From assembly GCF_014192395.1 (NCBI RefSeq), contig NZ_JACHXW010000008.1:186001-250000 (forward strand): DNA of 64,000 nucleotides, written 5' to 3'. Numbering within the stretch: the first letter of the stretch is position 1; every line of letters begins with the position of its first letter. The position numbers and the translations under genes are program-made. The stretch is from Paenibacillus endophyticus (GTDB taxonomy: Bacteria; Bacillota; Bacilli; Paenibacillales; Paenibacillaceae). Shown piece after piece: positions 34,200-43,436 of the stretch. Under the pieces are notes generated by a model. That model was given only the letters and a program-made list of their open reading frames with translations, ran no database searches and was not told the DNA's origin.

Positions 34200-34238
34200 G
34201 ACTACCTCACATGGTCGGACCTGACCATAGAAATAGCC
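34200..34238 (-). terminator. Terminator between nikR and nikA
   Basis: On the minus strand the stem CTATGGTC...GACCATG, extended by GGCTA/TAGTC, is followed by seven Ts (34193-34199). It means nikR and nikABCDE are probably separate transcripts. Confidence 0.7.
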
Positions 34239-34321
34239 TTCAATATGAACCAACCTAGAACCATGAAGGAAGAATGACTCTAGAGCTGTGAATGTTAACC
34301 ACTTCAAAACCGCAAGCAGCC

Positions 34322-34771
34322 CTATGTATGCTTATGCTCCTTTGACGCGTCATGCTTGTCGGCATAGGTAACAGACAGCTCAGCGTAAATAACGCCTTTC
34401 TGCGCTTGAATCTGCCGATGGAGCGAGCGCAGCCGTGCGAGCTCGCCTCTTACGACGATGACCTCCAAGCATTGATCATGATTCAAGTGAACATGCATAT
34501 TCGAGATAATGTCATGGTGAAAGCGATGCTGTACTTCCATCAAGACGATCGGAAGATCACTGACATGATGATCATAGACGAGCACGATTGTACCTGCCAC
34601 ATGCTCATCCCCATTCATGCGGGAAGGCTCGAGCAAGGAGCGCCTTGCCATATCCCGTATGGCTTCCGACCGGTTTGTATATCCTTGTTCGTCAATATAC
34701 TGGTCAAACTGCTCGATTAAAGGCGCCGGGAAGGAGACTCCGAACCGGACTAGCTCATCCCTTTCCGCCAT
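34322..34771 (-). CDS. nikR: Nickel-responsive transcriptional regulator NikR
   Basis: Represses nickel uptake when nickel is plentiful. The N-terminal ribbon-helix-helix (RFGVSFPAPLIEQFDQYIDEQGYTNRSEAIRDMAR) binds DNA; the C-terminal ACT-like domain contains the square-planar nickel ligands in the correct spacing: a His in VQHRFHH, two in NMHVHLN and Cys in HDQCLE (11, 13 and 19 residues after the first). The chosen ATG at 34771 has AGGG ten bases upstream; a GTG three codons earlier is also possible. It has 149 residues. It sits directly upstream of nikABCDE on the same strand. Confidence 0.92.
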   Translation of the reverse strand: MAERDELVRFGVSFPAPLIEQFDQYIDEQGYTNRSEAIRDMARRSLLEPSRMNGDEHVAGTIVLVYDHHVSDLPIVLMEVQHRFHHDIISNMHVHLNHDQCLEVIVVRGELARLRSLHRQIQAQKGVIYAELSVTYADKHDASKEHKHT

Positions 34772-34829
34772 ATGCTTCACACCCTGCCTGCTTTAATTTA
34801 TTTATGTGCTCGAGCGTGCAAATTTGCCT

Positions 34830-35132
34830 TCACACAATCGGATAATCAATGACAATGACGTTCTCGATCAAACCATCCAGCATCGCTACGAAGCTTTGGT
34901 GGGCAGGATGCGGGCCATAGTCTTGCAAGGCCTGCCGATCGGTGAAGGTTACCCTTAGACCAAGCATATAGCCTTGAATATTGCCTGTCTCCAACGTTTC
35001 ATTGCGGCCTGCTGTCAACTCGACGATACCTGGAACTTGTGTCTTAAGCGCATGCAGCGCCTCCAGCAGCTCCGCTTCTTTGCTAGGAGACAACGCTTCT
35101 TTAAACTTAAAGGATACCAAATGTTCGAACAT
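34830..35132 (-). CDS. Dabb-domain (stress-responsive alpha/beta barrel) protein
   Basis: Small soluble protein of 100 residues that fits the dimeric alpha/beta barrel (Dabb) family: start MFEHLVSFKFKEALSP, middle GYMLGLRVTFTDRQALQDYGPHPAHQSFV, the last containing the conserved Y..HP.H motif. The start at 35132 follows GAGAGGAG; the open frame to 35237 has no ribosome binding site. Functions in the family are varied, often stress-related or metabolite cyclisation, and cannot be assigned. Divergent from the MocR regulator. Confidence 0.82.
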   Translation of the reverse strand: MFEHLVSFKFKEALSPSKEAELLEALHALKTQVPGIVELTAGRNETLETGNIQGYMLGLRVTFTDRQALQDYGPHPAHQSFVAMLDGLIENVIVIDYPIV

Positions 35133-35211
35133 GCAATCGGACTCTCCTCTCATGCTTTTCGCGTGATTTCTACCTATCATACCACGGAGCTCAGCCAATA
35201 TGGTAACCTTG

Positions 35212-35239
35212 AATTGGATGGGGCATAATACTTCCAATT
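35212..35239. promoter_or_regulatory. Dyad AATTGG-N16-CCAATT in the Dabb/MocR promoter
   Basis: AATTGG at 35212-35217 and CCAATT at 35234-35239 are inverted with a two-turn centre spacing, in the 191-base gap between the divergent genes. Candidate binding site for the MocR regulator; the fit is by position only. Confidence 0.3.
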
Positions 35240-35323
35240 GGTTCTGTACAATTCATGCGCAGTCCGTTACCGTTATAATTGCACATCAAATACCTACCAT
35301 TATGGTTAAAGGATGAACCCGCC

Positions 35324-36754
35324 GTGTGGAAACCTGATCGCTCAGCCCCCATGCCGTTATACCGGCAAATCGTCGAGCATATCGAGCGCGGCATTACCTA
35401 TGCGCAGCTCCCCCCAGGCAGCGTGCTGCCTTCCGAGCGCAAGCTCGCCGAGCAGCTTGGCGTTAACCGCAGCACCGTCGTTCAAGCTTACGAGGAGCTG
35501 AGAGCTTCGGGGTTAGTGGAAAGCACCGTTGGCAGCGGAACGCGCGTAAGCTTGACCAAGTGGGGTGTATCACCCCTGCATACGCCGAATTGGCGCTTAT
35601 ATACGGAGGGAGGCACCTTCCTGCCCAATCTGCCATTTATGAGAAGAATTCGGGAAGTAACGCGCTATGATGCATCCATCATTAACATGGCAAGCGGAGA
35701 GCTTTCATCTGATCTTTTCCCAAATCGTATCGTGAGCCGGATTTTACGCGAGGAGTCGTTCGATGAGCATCTGGGCTATGATGACCCGCAGGGCTATTTG
35801 CCGCTCCGGCAAGCCCTTGTGAATAAGCTGCTGCAGGATCAAAACCTGATCACATCCGAAACGTCTATGTTAATCACATCCGGATCGCAGCAATCCTTGT
35901 ATTTGATTACGCAATGTTTATTATCGCCGGGAGATGCGGTAGCCATCGAGGATCCTTCCTACACCTATTCGCTGCCGATGTTTCAATCAGCAGGCTTGCG
36001 AATCTTCCGGCTGCCTGTCCATGCGGATGGCATTGATCCAGAGGATATCATCACGCTGTACAAGAACCACCGTATCCGAATGGTCTTTTTAAATCCCAAT
36101 TATCAGAATCCTACCGGCACTACCCTAAGCGATGTCAAAAAAAAAAGAGTCCTTGCCATTGCCGCCGACCTGCGTATTCCAATCGTAGAGGATGACCCGT
36201 TCAGCTTGACCGACTTCCGCGGCAGCATTCCGACATCGCTTAAGTCGCTGGACAAAGACGGCATTGTCCTGTATATCGGCTCGCTTTCCAAAACAGCAGC
36301 CTCCGGCCTTCGCATTGGCTGGCTGGTTGCTCCCCAATCAGTCGTAGACCGTCTCTCTGACGCGAGGCAGCAGATGGATTTCGGCTTGAGCATAATAGCC
36401 CAGTGGACTGCGGAGCGCCTGCTTGCCTCTGAAGAATTCGATAAACATATCAAGGAGCTGCGCCAATCGCTGCAGCAGAAGCAGCTTCTTATGTTGGAGG
36501 CGCTCACGCATACACTGCAAGATCGAATCAGCTTTGTCCCGCCGGTTGGCGGCCTGAATGTATGGTGCAAAATCAACCACGCTATCGATGACGGCAAATT
36601 GCTTGAGGAAGCGATCAAACGCGGCGTCGTATTTGTTCCCGGTAGCGTGTACGGCTCTGAGCCGGGGCATGTTCGCCTCAGCTACGCAAAGCCGAGGCCT
36701 GAAGAAATAGCGATAGGCATATCTGCCTTCGCGGAAGCTTTGGAGCGCAGCTAA
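35324..36754 (+). CDS. MocR-family regulator (GntR helix-turn-helix plus PLP aminotransferase domain)
   Basis: The N-terminal winged helix (PLYRQIVEHIERG..., QLGVNRSTVVQAYEELRASGLV) is fused to a fold-type-I aminotransferase domain of ~370 residues. The PLP lysine is in IGSLSKTAASGLRIGW; NPNYQNPTGT and EDDPFSLTDF are also present. Such proteins sense PLP or an amine and regulate vitamin B6, GABA or taurine genes. The GTG at 35324 follows AAAGGATG and gives 476 residues; an upstream in-frame TTG at 35279 lacks a ribosome binding site. The target may be the divergent Dabb gene or the small gene that follows. Not named further. Confidence 0.9.
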   Translation: MWKPDRSAPMPLYRQIVEHIERGITYAQLPPGSVLPSERKLAEQLGVNRSTVVQAYEELRASGLVESTVGSGTRVSLTKWGVSPLHTPNWRLYTEGGTFLPNLPFMRRIREVTRYDASIINMASGELSSDLFPNRIVSRILREESFDEHLGYDDPQGYLPLRQALVNKLLQDQNLITSETSMLITSGSQQSLYLITQCLLSPGDAVAIEDPSYTYSLPMFQSAGLRIFRLPVHADGIDPEDIITLYKNHRIRMVFLNPNYQNPTGTTLSDVKKKRVLAIAADLRIPIVEDDPFSLTDFRGSIPTSLKSLDKDGIVLYIGSLSKTAASGLRIGWLVAPQSVVDRLSDARQQMDFGLSIIAQWTAERLLASEEFDKHIKELRQSLQQKQLLMLEALTHTLQDRISFVPPVGGLNVWCKINHAIDDGKLLEEAIKRGVVFVPGSVYGSEPGHVRLSYAKPRPEEIAIGISAFAEALERS

Positions 36755-36778
36755 CATGAATGAGAGGAGTTGATTGCG

Positions 36779-36913
36779 ATGACTTACATTATCATTTTGA
36801 GCGCTTTGTTTTTTGGCGGCATTATCTACATCCTGCTGGCTGGAGCAGGCATCATCCGTGATGACAACCATATTCAAGACCAGATTTTGAAGAGAATGAA
36901 TGACGGTCATTAA
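36779..36913 (+). CDS. Small single-span membrane protein, 44 residues
   Basis: ATG at 36779 with GAGAGGAG nine bases upstream. The first ~26 residues are hydrophobic (IIILSALFFGGIIYILLAGAG), giving one membrane segment, and the tail is polar and charged (RDDNHIQDQILKRMNDGH). It begins 24 bases after the MocR gene stop on the same strand, so it is likely co-transcribed. I do not know a family. A partner or stress peptide is possible, but nothing shows it. Confidence 0.65.
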   Translation: MTYIIILSALFFGGIIYILLAGAGIIRDDNHIQDQILKRMNDGH

Positions 36914-36956
36914 CTAATAACCTTCCCCCATCGGTTGTTTACGGGAATAGAAAAAA

Positions 36957-36986
36957 GGCTGTACAGGTTATACATCCTGTACAGCC
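36957..36986. terminator. Bidirectional terminator between the small gene and lacZ
   Basis: GGCTGTACAGG and CCTGTACAGCC pair perfectly over 11 bases around TTATACAT. An AAAAAA tract lies to the left (T tract on the minus strand), 21 bases after the beta-galactosidase stop. Confidence 0.85.
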
Positions 36987-37006
36987 ATTTCTATATGATA
37001 TCCAAC

Positions 37007-40000
37007 CTACAAACGCTGAATATTGAATTCAAACGCCAGCTCTTGGTTAGCTGGAATTAAATACTCATCATGTACCGGTGCACCCCAGCTGTCGTCGCCG
37101 CCAACACCCATCTGTCTGCCTGCTACCGTAATCACGGTATAATGCACGTTCGGCAGCTCATAGTGATGATATGCGCTCTCAAGCTCAAATGCAGTGTATG
37201 GAGAAATATTGCATTCCACTGGCTGCTTGGCTGGTGCCGTAATTCGAATGCCCTGGCCATAGTCATTGCTGATACTAACGCGACGAACGCCTGTACGGTT
37301 GCCTGATTCCTGAGGAACAACATAACCCGATACATTATCTGCCGCATCGTTCTGGAACTCGCTTAATCTGGCTCCGAACGCGCGGTCGATATAGTTTTCT
37401 TCAGGACCCATTGCATACCAATCCAAATGGCAATAATCCGCTGGAACCTTGAAAGAAAGCGCGAATATCGGAAGTTTCGGCAAGCCCTCGACGCCTACAT
37501 AACGTGATTTCACATGCAAGCTTCCGTCTGGCTTCACCGTGTAAGCAACGGATACTTGAACATCTGCGCTTATGCTTAGCTTATAGTCGAAAGTGACGGT
37601 TGCGTTGCCTTCTTCCTCGACAAGCCGCACGCTAATGCATTTGCGAGTCAAGCTGGCAGCGAACCATGCTCCAGAATCGAAGCCAAGCGCAAAGCCTTTG
37701 TCATTATCGGTTGTTGCACGCCAGAACAACGGTGCCGGCGGGATTGCAATCATTTCTCTGCCCGCATAATTAACCGAAATCAACGTACCTGCTTGCTTCG
37801 AGAACATGATGCTGAAATCGCGTCCATGCACACCGATATTAACATCGCCCTGCACGACTCTAAGCGATCCTTCTTGCTGCATTTCAACTTGATTGCCCTC
37901 TGTTACGAATACATATTGACCGAACGAGGTCTCATGACCCGCATCCGCCCAAAGCGTACCCTCTTTCAGCAGTAGCGAAGCGTGAATGGCGTATTCGCCA
38001 GGCTCGTCCGTGTTTGGCAGCGACAGCTCCACATACGCTTCGGATTGCGCGTCAACCGCGATGCTTTGCGTGCTGCGGAATATTTCTTTCCCTTCAAGAT
38101 GCAGCGTGAGCACCAGTTCATAAGCATCCGTACCCTCGAACAGATTTTCGTTGATGATTTTCAAGCCGCTGCGGTCAGGAATCAGCTTAATGTTTTGGTA
38201 AAGGAACTTAACCTCCTGCATCTTGGGCGATTCCTTGCGGTCCGCGAATACGATGCCGTTCGTACAGAAGTTATAGTCCGTCGCCCGGTCGTCGAAATCG
38301 CCGCCGAAAGCCAAAAACTCTTTGCCATAACGATCTTTTTTCACAATGACCTGATCGATATAATCCCAAATAAATCCGCCTTGATACATCGGATATTTCT
38401 GCTCAAGCTCCGTGTATTTGTGCATGCCGCCAACCGAGTTGCCCATTGCATGCATATATTCGCAGCTGATGTATGGCTTCTGCGGATCAGCGTTCAAGTA
38501 TTCCTCAATATCGGCGGGCTTCGCATACATCCGGCTTTCCATGTCGCTGGTCGCATCATAAGTTCGGTTGTGGAATACGCCTTCGTATTGAACGAGCCTG
38601 CTCGGGTCCGTCTCACGGAAATAATGGGATACGTTCAGAAGTACCTCACCAGCATAAGCCTCGTTGCCTACGGACCAAATGAGAATAGAAGGATGGTTCT
38701 TATCCCGTTCCACCATCGAAATCGCGCGATCCATTACGATCGGCTGCCATTCCGGTTTGTTCTCCGGGATGTTCCAGGACGGCTCAACCGCGCCCATTTT
38801 TTGCCATGACCCATGCGTCTCCAGGTTCATCTCGTCAATTACATAGACACCATAAATATCGCATAGCTCGTACCATAACGATTGGTTCGGGTAATGGGAG
38901 GTGCGAACGGCATTCAGATTGTTGCGTTTAAGGGTAGCTATATCCCACAGCATGTCTTCCTTCGTGATGGAACGTCCTCTGCGGCTGTTGAATTCATGGC
39001 GGTTAACGCCTTTGAATACGATACGTTTCCCGTTGAGATGCATAACCTTGTCAATCATTTCGAAGTTGCGGAAACCTACCCTTTGCGGAACGGCTTCAAC
39101 TAGCTTGCCTTCTGAATCAAAAACCGATATATAAAGCATATACAAATAGGGCTTCTCTGCGCTCCACGGCGTTACTTGTCCGGCATCCATCGACACGGTT
39201 GCCTTGCCGTCCCCGAACGACTCGGATTTGCCTGTTGCGACTATTTGACCGTCTGCATCCTTCAAAGTCATGGTCACGCTGGATGGCTGTTCGCCTGACA
39301 GCTTCAAATCTACGCGCAATTGACCGTTCTTGTATGCTTGATCAAGCTCAGCATGTACGAACAGGTCACTTACGTGAACACTAGGAACTGTATATAAATA
39401 TACATCGCGGAATATACCTGAAAAACGCCAAAAATCCTGATCTTCCAGCCAGCTGCCCGTGCTACGTTGATATACTTCTACCGCAAGCTTATTTTCGCCT
39501 TCAACCAGAAACGGAGTCAAATCGAATGCCGATGGCGTGAAGCTGTCTTCGCTATAACCGACAAATTGCCCGTTCAGCCATAGATAGAAGGCGGACTCTA
39601 CCCCTTGAAACGAAAGATACACAGGCTTGCCCTGCATATTGCCCGGCACAGAGAAATATTTCACATAGCTGCCAACCGGATTATGGTCCTCGGGAATTGC
39701 AGGCGGACGAATATCATTGTGGCCATCCCATGGATACATCGTATTCACATACTGAGGTTTGCCAAAGCCTTGCAGCTGAATATGGCCCGGAACTTCTATA
39801 CTGCTCCAGCCATTGCAGTCATAGTCCGCTTCATGAAATAACGCTGGACGATCGGCAGGTTTAACGGAATAGGCGAATTTCCAGCTGCCGTTCAATGAGT
39901 GGCGAAGTGCCATTGGCGCTTCCTTCTCGGCTTCCTCTACCGTCTCGTAATAACGGTGATCAGAGTGGGCCGGCAAACGGTTTACCGCAAATACGCTCAC

Positions 40001-40039
40001 ATCCGTGAGCCAGCTCACATTCGGTTTCATTGTAGTCAT
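37007..40039 (-). CDS. Beta-galactosidase, glycoside hydrolase family 2 (LacZ type)
   Basis: Hydrolyses terminal beta-galactosides. The 1010-residue protein has the five-domain LacZ layout: sugar-binding jelly roll first (NGSWKF..., QGVESAFYLWLNGQFVGYSEDS), immunoglobulin-like domains, then a TIM barrel with acid/base Glu460 (IWSVGNEA) and nucleophile Glu527 (SCEYMHAMGNS), and a large C-terminal beta-gal small-chain domain. It has no signal peptide, so it acts in the cytoplasm on imported oligosaccharides. It is the last gene of the operon with the ABC transporter at 40115-43253 and is likely induced through the two-component system at 43437-46790. The role may be plant galactan or other galactosides. 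Confidence 0.95.
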   Translation of the reverse strand: MTTMKPNVSWLTDVSVFAVNRLPAHSDHRYYETVEEAEKEAPMALRHSLNGSWKFAYSVKPADRPALFHEADYDCNGWSSIEVPGHIQLQGFGKPQYVNTMYPWDGHNDIRPPAIPEDHNPVGSYVKYFSVPGNMQGKPVYLSFQGVESAFYLWLNGQFVGYSEDSFTPSAFDLTPFLVEGENKLAVEVYQRSTGSWLEDQDFWRFSGIFRDVYLYTVPSVHVSDLFVHAELDQAYKNGQLRVDLKLSGEQPSSVTMTLKDADGQIVATGKSESFGDGKATVSMDAGQVTPWSAEKPYLYMLYISVFDSEGKLVEAVPQRVGFRNFEMIDKVMHLNGKRIVFKGVNRHEFNSRRGRSITKEDMLWDIATLKRNNLNAVRTSHYPNQSLWYELCDIYGVYVIDEMNLETHGSWQKMGAVEPSWNIPENKPEWQPIVMDRAISMVERDKNHPSILIWSVGNEAYAGEVLLNVSHYFRETDPSRLVQYEGVFHNRTYDATSDMESRMYAKPADIEEYLNADPQKPYISCEYMHAMGNSVGGMHKYTELEQKYPMYQGGFIWDYIDQVIVKKDRYGKEFLAFGGDFDDRATDYNFCTNGIVFADRKESPKMQEVKFLYQNIKLIPDRSGLKIINENLFEGTDAYELVLTLHLEGKEIFRSTQSIAVDAQSEAYVELSLPNTDEPGEYAIHASLLLKEGTLWADAGHETSFGQYVFVTEGNQVEMQQEGSLRVVQGDVNIGVHGRDFSIMFSKQAGTLISVNYAGREMIAIPPAPLFWRATTDNDKGFALGFDSGAWFAASLTRKCISVRLVEEEGNATVTFDYKLSISADVQVSVAYTVKPDGSLHVKSRYVGVEGLPKLPIFALSFKVPADYCHLDWYAMGPEENYIDRAFGARLSEFQNDAADNVSGYVVPQESGNRTGVRRVSISNDYGQGIRITAPAKQPVECNISPYTAFELESAYHHYELPNVHYTVITVAGRQMGVGGDDSWGAPVHDEYLIPANQELAFEFNIQRL

Positions 40040-40114
40040 TGCGATTTCCCCTTATAGTCATGTAAAAGTCAGGAGGCGCGTATCGAGCACGCGGCCGCCT
40101 GACTTTTCGTGTAC

Positions 40115-40939
40115 TTATTTCACTGAGCCAGTCATTCCCGCTACGAAGTGCTTCTGCATTAAGAAGAACACAAGCGCTGTTGGTATCGTTGAAATAACGA
40201 TAGCTGTCATAATAATACCATAATCAGGCGAATAGCTTGATCCTAAATTAGAGATCAGCATCGGCACCGTTTTCTTCTCCGGCGATTGTAAGACGATGAG
40301 CGGCCACAAATAATTGTTCCAGCTTGACATAAAGGTGATAATGCCAGCTGCCGCGTATGTCGTCTTCATCGTTGGCATAAAGATTCGGAAGAAGAGACTG
40401 ATCTCATTCAATCCGTCGATTCGACCTGCTTCAAGCAGCTCCCGCGGGAACATTTTGGTATTCTGACGGAAGAAGAAAATAAGAAAAGCAGTCGTAAACG
40501 TCGGCAGAACGACGCCAGACAAGGTATCCAATCCGATAAACGGAATAACCTGCGAAATTTTGCCGAACATTTGGAACAATGGCACCATAATTGCTGCGAA
40601 TGGAATCATCATCGAAAGCAGCAGGATGCTAAATACGATATCCTTTGCTTTACTCCGATAGATTTCAAAGCCATAACCGGCTAAAGATGCAATAACCATG
40701 GCTAGAATCGTAGTCGTGACAGAAATTTTCGCTGAGTTCAGCAATGCTGGCACGATGTCAACGGTATTGAAAAGCTGTTTAAGATTCTCGATAAGCTGTC
40801 CGCCGGGAAGCAATCTTCCTTGGGTTACGTCAGCCGATTTGTTGGTAGCGCTGATGATCATCCAAAGAAACGGGAAGATCGATACGAAGGCAAGCAAGCT
40901 TAGAAAGATATAGATAAATACACGCTTTAGCTTATCCAT
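40115..40939 (-). CDS. Sugar ABC transporter permease, MalG/AraQ type
   Basis: Inner-membrane subunit of 274 residues with six membrane segments. The coupling motif EAGRIDGLNEISLFFRIFMPTMK and a C-terminal VAGMTGSVK tail are typical. The start at 40939 is an ATG with AGGTGAT upstream and overlaps the upstream permease by 8 bases. It ends about 75 bases before the beta-galactosidase start. The ATPase is not encoded here; these importers commonly share MsmX-type ATPases. Confidence 0.9.
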   Translation of the reverse strand: MDKLKRVFIYIFLSLLAFVSIFPFLWMIISATNKSADVTQGRLLPGGQLIENLKQLFNTVDIVPALLNSAKISVTTTILAMVIASLAGYGFEIYRSKAKDIVFSILLLSMMIPFAAIMVPLFQMFGKISQVIPFIGLDTLSGVVLPTFTTAFLIFFFRQNTKMFPRELLEAGRIDGLNEISLFFRIFMPTMKTTYAAAGIITFMSSWNNYLWPLIVLQSPEKKTVPMLISNLGSSYSPDYGIIMTAIVISTIPTALVFFLMQKHFVAGMTGSVK

Positions 40940-41828
40940 TTTTATCACCTGCCGCTTTGAACTGAATAAATGCCAAGATGATGATCATGATCACGATCGA
41001 GTAAGATACTGTAGCTGCGTAGCCGAAATCGGCTGAGTATTTGAAGGAAAGGTTATAAATATATTGCGAGATGGACATGGATGCATTACCCGGTCCGCCC
41101 TTCGTAATATTGACAACCTCATCAAACAATTGCAGCGTACCGATGGTTGACGTTATGGATGTAAACAATATGATTGGCTTGAGCAAAGGAACGGTAATCC
41201 CAAAAAACTGTCTTGTTGACGAAGCACCGTCGATTTTTGCAGCCTCATATATGGAATGGTCGATATTTTGAAGCGCGGACAAATAAAAGATCATGTTATA
41301 GCCGGTCCAGCGCCATGTGATTGCGATAATAACGGTAACTTTCGCCCAGAATGGATCCGTAATCCACTGAATCGGCGCAGCGATCAAATGAAGATTGGTC
41401 AACAGCTTATTGACTAGTCCTTCAGATGCGAACAAATATTTAAAGATAACGGAATACGCTACGAGCGAGGTAACGGCCGGCAAGAAAATAGCCGTTCGGA
41501 AAAATCCTTTAAACTTCAGTTTACTGTCGTTAAGCAATACAGAAATAAACATAGCAAGCACGATCATTACTGGAACTTGAATAATCAAGTAAATAAAGGT
41601 GTTCTTTAATGCCGTCAAAAACGTTTTGTCAGTGAACAAGCGGACATAATTGTCAAATCCGACGTAATCGAGATTCATCCCTTTACCCGATTTGAACGAT
41701 AGCAACAACGCTTGAATCATTGGATAGAAATAGAATGCCACAATCATGACAACTGCCAGAATGATGAACATCCATCCGGTCAAATTAGCTCTATTGCGAA
41801 TTTTCACGCCAGGCCTCGCTGCTTTCAC
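40932..41828 (-). CDS. Sugar ABC transporter permease, MalF/AraP type
   Basis: Inner-membrane subunit of 298 residues. N-terminal basic stretch, six segments and the coupling loop EAAKIDGASSTRQFFGITVPLLKP. It starts with GTG after a GAGGGG-containing leader and is preceded by a 78-base stem-loop region. Forms the importer channel with the permease downstream. Confidence 0.9.
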   Translation of the reverse strand: MKAARPGVKIRNRANLTGWMFIILAVVMIVAFYFYPMIQALLLSFKSGKGMNLDYVGFDNYVRLFTDKTFLTALKNTFIYLIIQVPVMIVLAMFISVLLNDSKLKFKGFFRTAIFLPAVTSLVAYSVIFKYLFASEGLVNKLLTNLHLIAAPIQWITDPFWAKVTVIIAITWRWTGYNMIFYLSALQNIDHSIYEAAKIDGASSTRQFFGITVPLLKPIILFTSITSTIGTLQLFDEVVNITKGGPGNASMSISQYIYNLSFKYSADFGYAATVSYSIVIMIIILAFIQFKAAGDKNG

Positions 41829-41856
41829 GTTAGCCTAACCCCTCTCTTGACGGTCA

Positions 41857-41935
41857 TAAAACCTGGGGAGACTTCCCCTGATCAAGCAGCCGCATTATTC
41901 ACTTGGCACCGGAAAAGGAAAAGTCTCAGGTTTTA
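41857..41935 (-). promoter_or_regulatory. Stem-loop between the binding-protein and permease genes
   Basis: TAAAACCTGAGACTT and AAGTCTCCCCAGGTTTTA on the minus strand pair over about 14 bases; a smaller GGGGAAGTCTCCCC hairpin can also form. No long T tract follows. Such stem-loops often make the binding protein more abundant than the permeases by partial termination or transcript protection. Confidence 0.55.
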
Positions 41936-41957
41936 TTTCTCAGCCGTATGGTCTAGT

Positions 41958-43253
41958 TTATTTCACTTGTGTTTCTGCTTGTGCTTGCGCATCTTTCAGT
42001 ACATCGTCGATTGCCTTGCCGCCTAGGTAGTTCTGCATTTCTACGACAAGAATGTCTTCAACCGCATATGTGTGCATGCCGTAGTTCACGTTAGGAATTT
42101 GTTCTGTCCATTTCGCGAAATCTTCGATTACTTTTTGGCCGCCGAAGAACTCATCAGCTTGCTTGTAAGCATCGCCTGCTGCCGCAGCTTTAAGCGTACC
42201 AATTGCACCGATTTCAGTAACAAGCTTCTGGTATAGATCAACATCGGAACCGAAAGTTTGCTTCAAGAATTCAGCTGCTGCTTCTTTGCCGTCAACGTTC
42301 ATAACGTACCACGAGCTGCCGCCAAGGTTGGAAGCATGAACAGAGCCCGCTGTAGTCGTCAATTTAGGGAATGGAACAACTGCCCATTTGCCTGATTGTG
42401 AAGCTTCTGCTTTAACGGATGCTGTGATCCAGTTTCCTGTCGGAATGGAAGCAACCTCGCCGCTGTTGAATGCACCAACAAATTGGCTCCAGTCGGAATT
42501 CGCTTTGACAATATCGGCATCCATCATTGCTTTGTATGTTTCGAATGCTTCTTTAAGGGCTGCGTTGTCTGCAAGATTAGGTGTAGTACCGTCTTCTTTC
42601 AAGTACCATGATCCAGCAGATTGTATCATCATGCGGATAAGTCCAAGATCGTTGGGATCTTGTGTAAGCAAAGATTTGCCTGTTTTTTCTTTCACTGCTT
42701 TGCCGATTTCGATGAATTTTTTCCAATCAATATCTTGCAGGTCAGCGACTTTGTAGCCCGCTTGCTCCAAGTAGTCAGTTCTTACATATAAGCCGGCTAC
42801 GCCAGAGTCGAACGGAACACCGTATTGTTTGCCGTCGAGGCTTGTAGGTCCGATTTTGTAATCAGCGAAATCATCTGCTTTGATAAATTCCGACAGATCA
42901 AAGAATGCCTCAGGGTAAGCTTGCAAGAAGCTTTGCGCACGGTAATCCTCAATCAATACGATTGTCGGCAAGCTTTTTGTCGTACCAGCGTTCAAGCCCG
43001 CATTCAGCTTTTGAATGATATCGGCTTGTGCGTTTTCCACGATGTTGACCTTAAGGTCAGGGTTTTTAGCTTTATAAGCTTCGCTTGCACGTTCCATTGC
43101 GCCAATGTTGAACGCTTTATCCCATGCCCATACTGTAATCTCTTTCGTGCCTTCAGCAGCATTGCCGCCGTTGTTTGGTGCATTGTTTTCCTTACTTGAG
43201 CATGCTGTCAGCAATACGAAGCTGGCAAGCACTACCGCGAGTAGTTTTTTCAA
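41958..43253 (-). CDS. Sugar ABC transporter substrate-binding lipoprotein
   Basis: Extracellular receptor of the family 1 sugar-binding proteins, 431 residues. The lipobox is VLLTAC at residues 13-18. The mature protein has the pattern EITVWAWDKAFNIGAMERASEAYKAKNPDLKVNIV and PTGNWITASVKAEAS. TTG start with AAAGGGG nine bases upstream. It is the first gene of the transporter/GH2 operon, separated from the two-component genes by 183 bases that should hold its promoter. Ligand unknown, probably a galactose- or arabinose-containing oligosaccharide. Confidence 0.92.
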   Translation of the reverse strand: MKKLLAVVLASFVLLTACSSKENNAPNNGGNAAEGTKEITVWAWDKAFNIGAMERASEAYKAKNPDLKVNIVENAQADIIQKLNAGLNAGTTKSLPTIVLIEDYRAQSFLQAYPEAFFDLSEFIKADDFADYKIGPTSLDGKQYGVPFDSGVAGLYVRTDYLEQAGYKVADLQDIDWKKFIEIGKAVKEKTGKSLLTQDPNDLGLIRMMIQSAGSWYLKEDGTTPNLADNAALKEAFETYKAMMDADIVKANSDWSQFVGAFNSGEVASIPTGNWITASVKAEASQSGKWAVVPFPKLTTTAGSVHASNLGGSSWYVMNVDGKEAAAEFLKQTFGSDVDLYQKLVTEIGAIGTLKAAAAGDAYKQADEFFGGQKVIEDFAKWTEQIPNVNYGMHTYAVEDILVVEMQNYLGGKAIDDVLKDAQAQAETQVK

Positions 43254-43436
43254 TTCCTTTCAACCCCTTTAACTAAACTGATATTTCTCTTAAGCAATTA
43301 CTGGCTAACGGTTATCAGTATAACAATTCATTAAATTGACTCGTTAGCAAAATATTTGTGTGGATTTGTCATTCTATTGTTACCTTCCCATTCGTTATTA
43401 TGTAATTAAAAATAAATTTGCATTTTGGTATTATTT

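Noticed and set aside
34143-34321. NiCo riboswitch upstream of nikA
   Set aside because: I looked for the four-way-junction pattern with conserved G-rich internal loops; only a terminator hairpin for nikR and direct repeats are present.
37982-38809. 275-codon open frame on the plus strand
   Set aside because: It lies entirely antisense to the GH2 beta-galactosidase barrel, has no ribosome binding site and encodes no recognisable domain; the minus-strand frame has catalytic motifs.
43290-43320. cre-like sequence upstream of the galactoside transporter operon
   Set aside because: CTAACGGTTATCA keeps only one half of the CcpA consensus, with mismatches in the CG core, so it is too weak to call.
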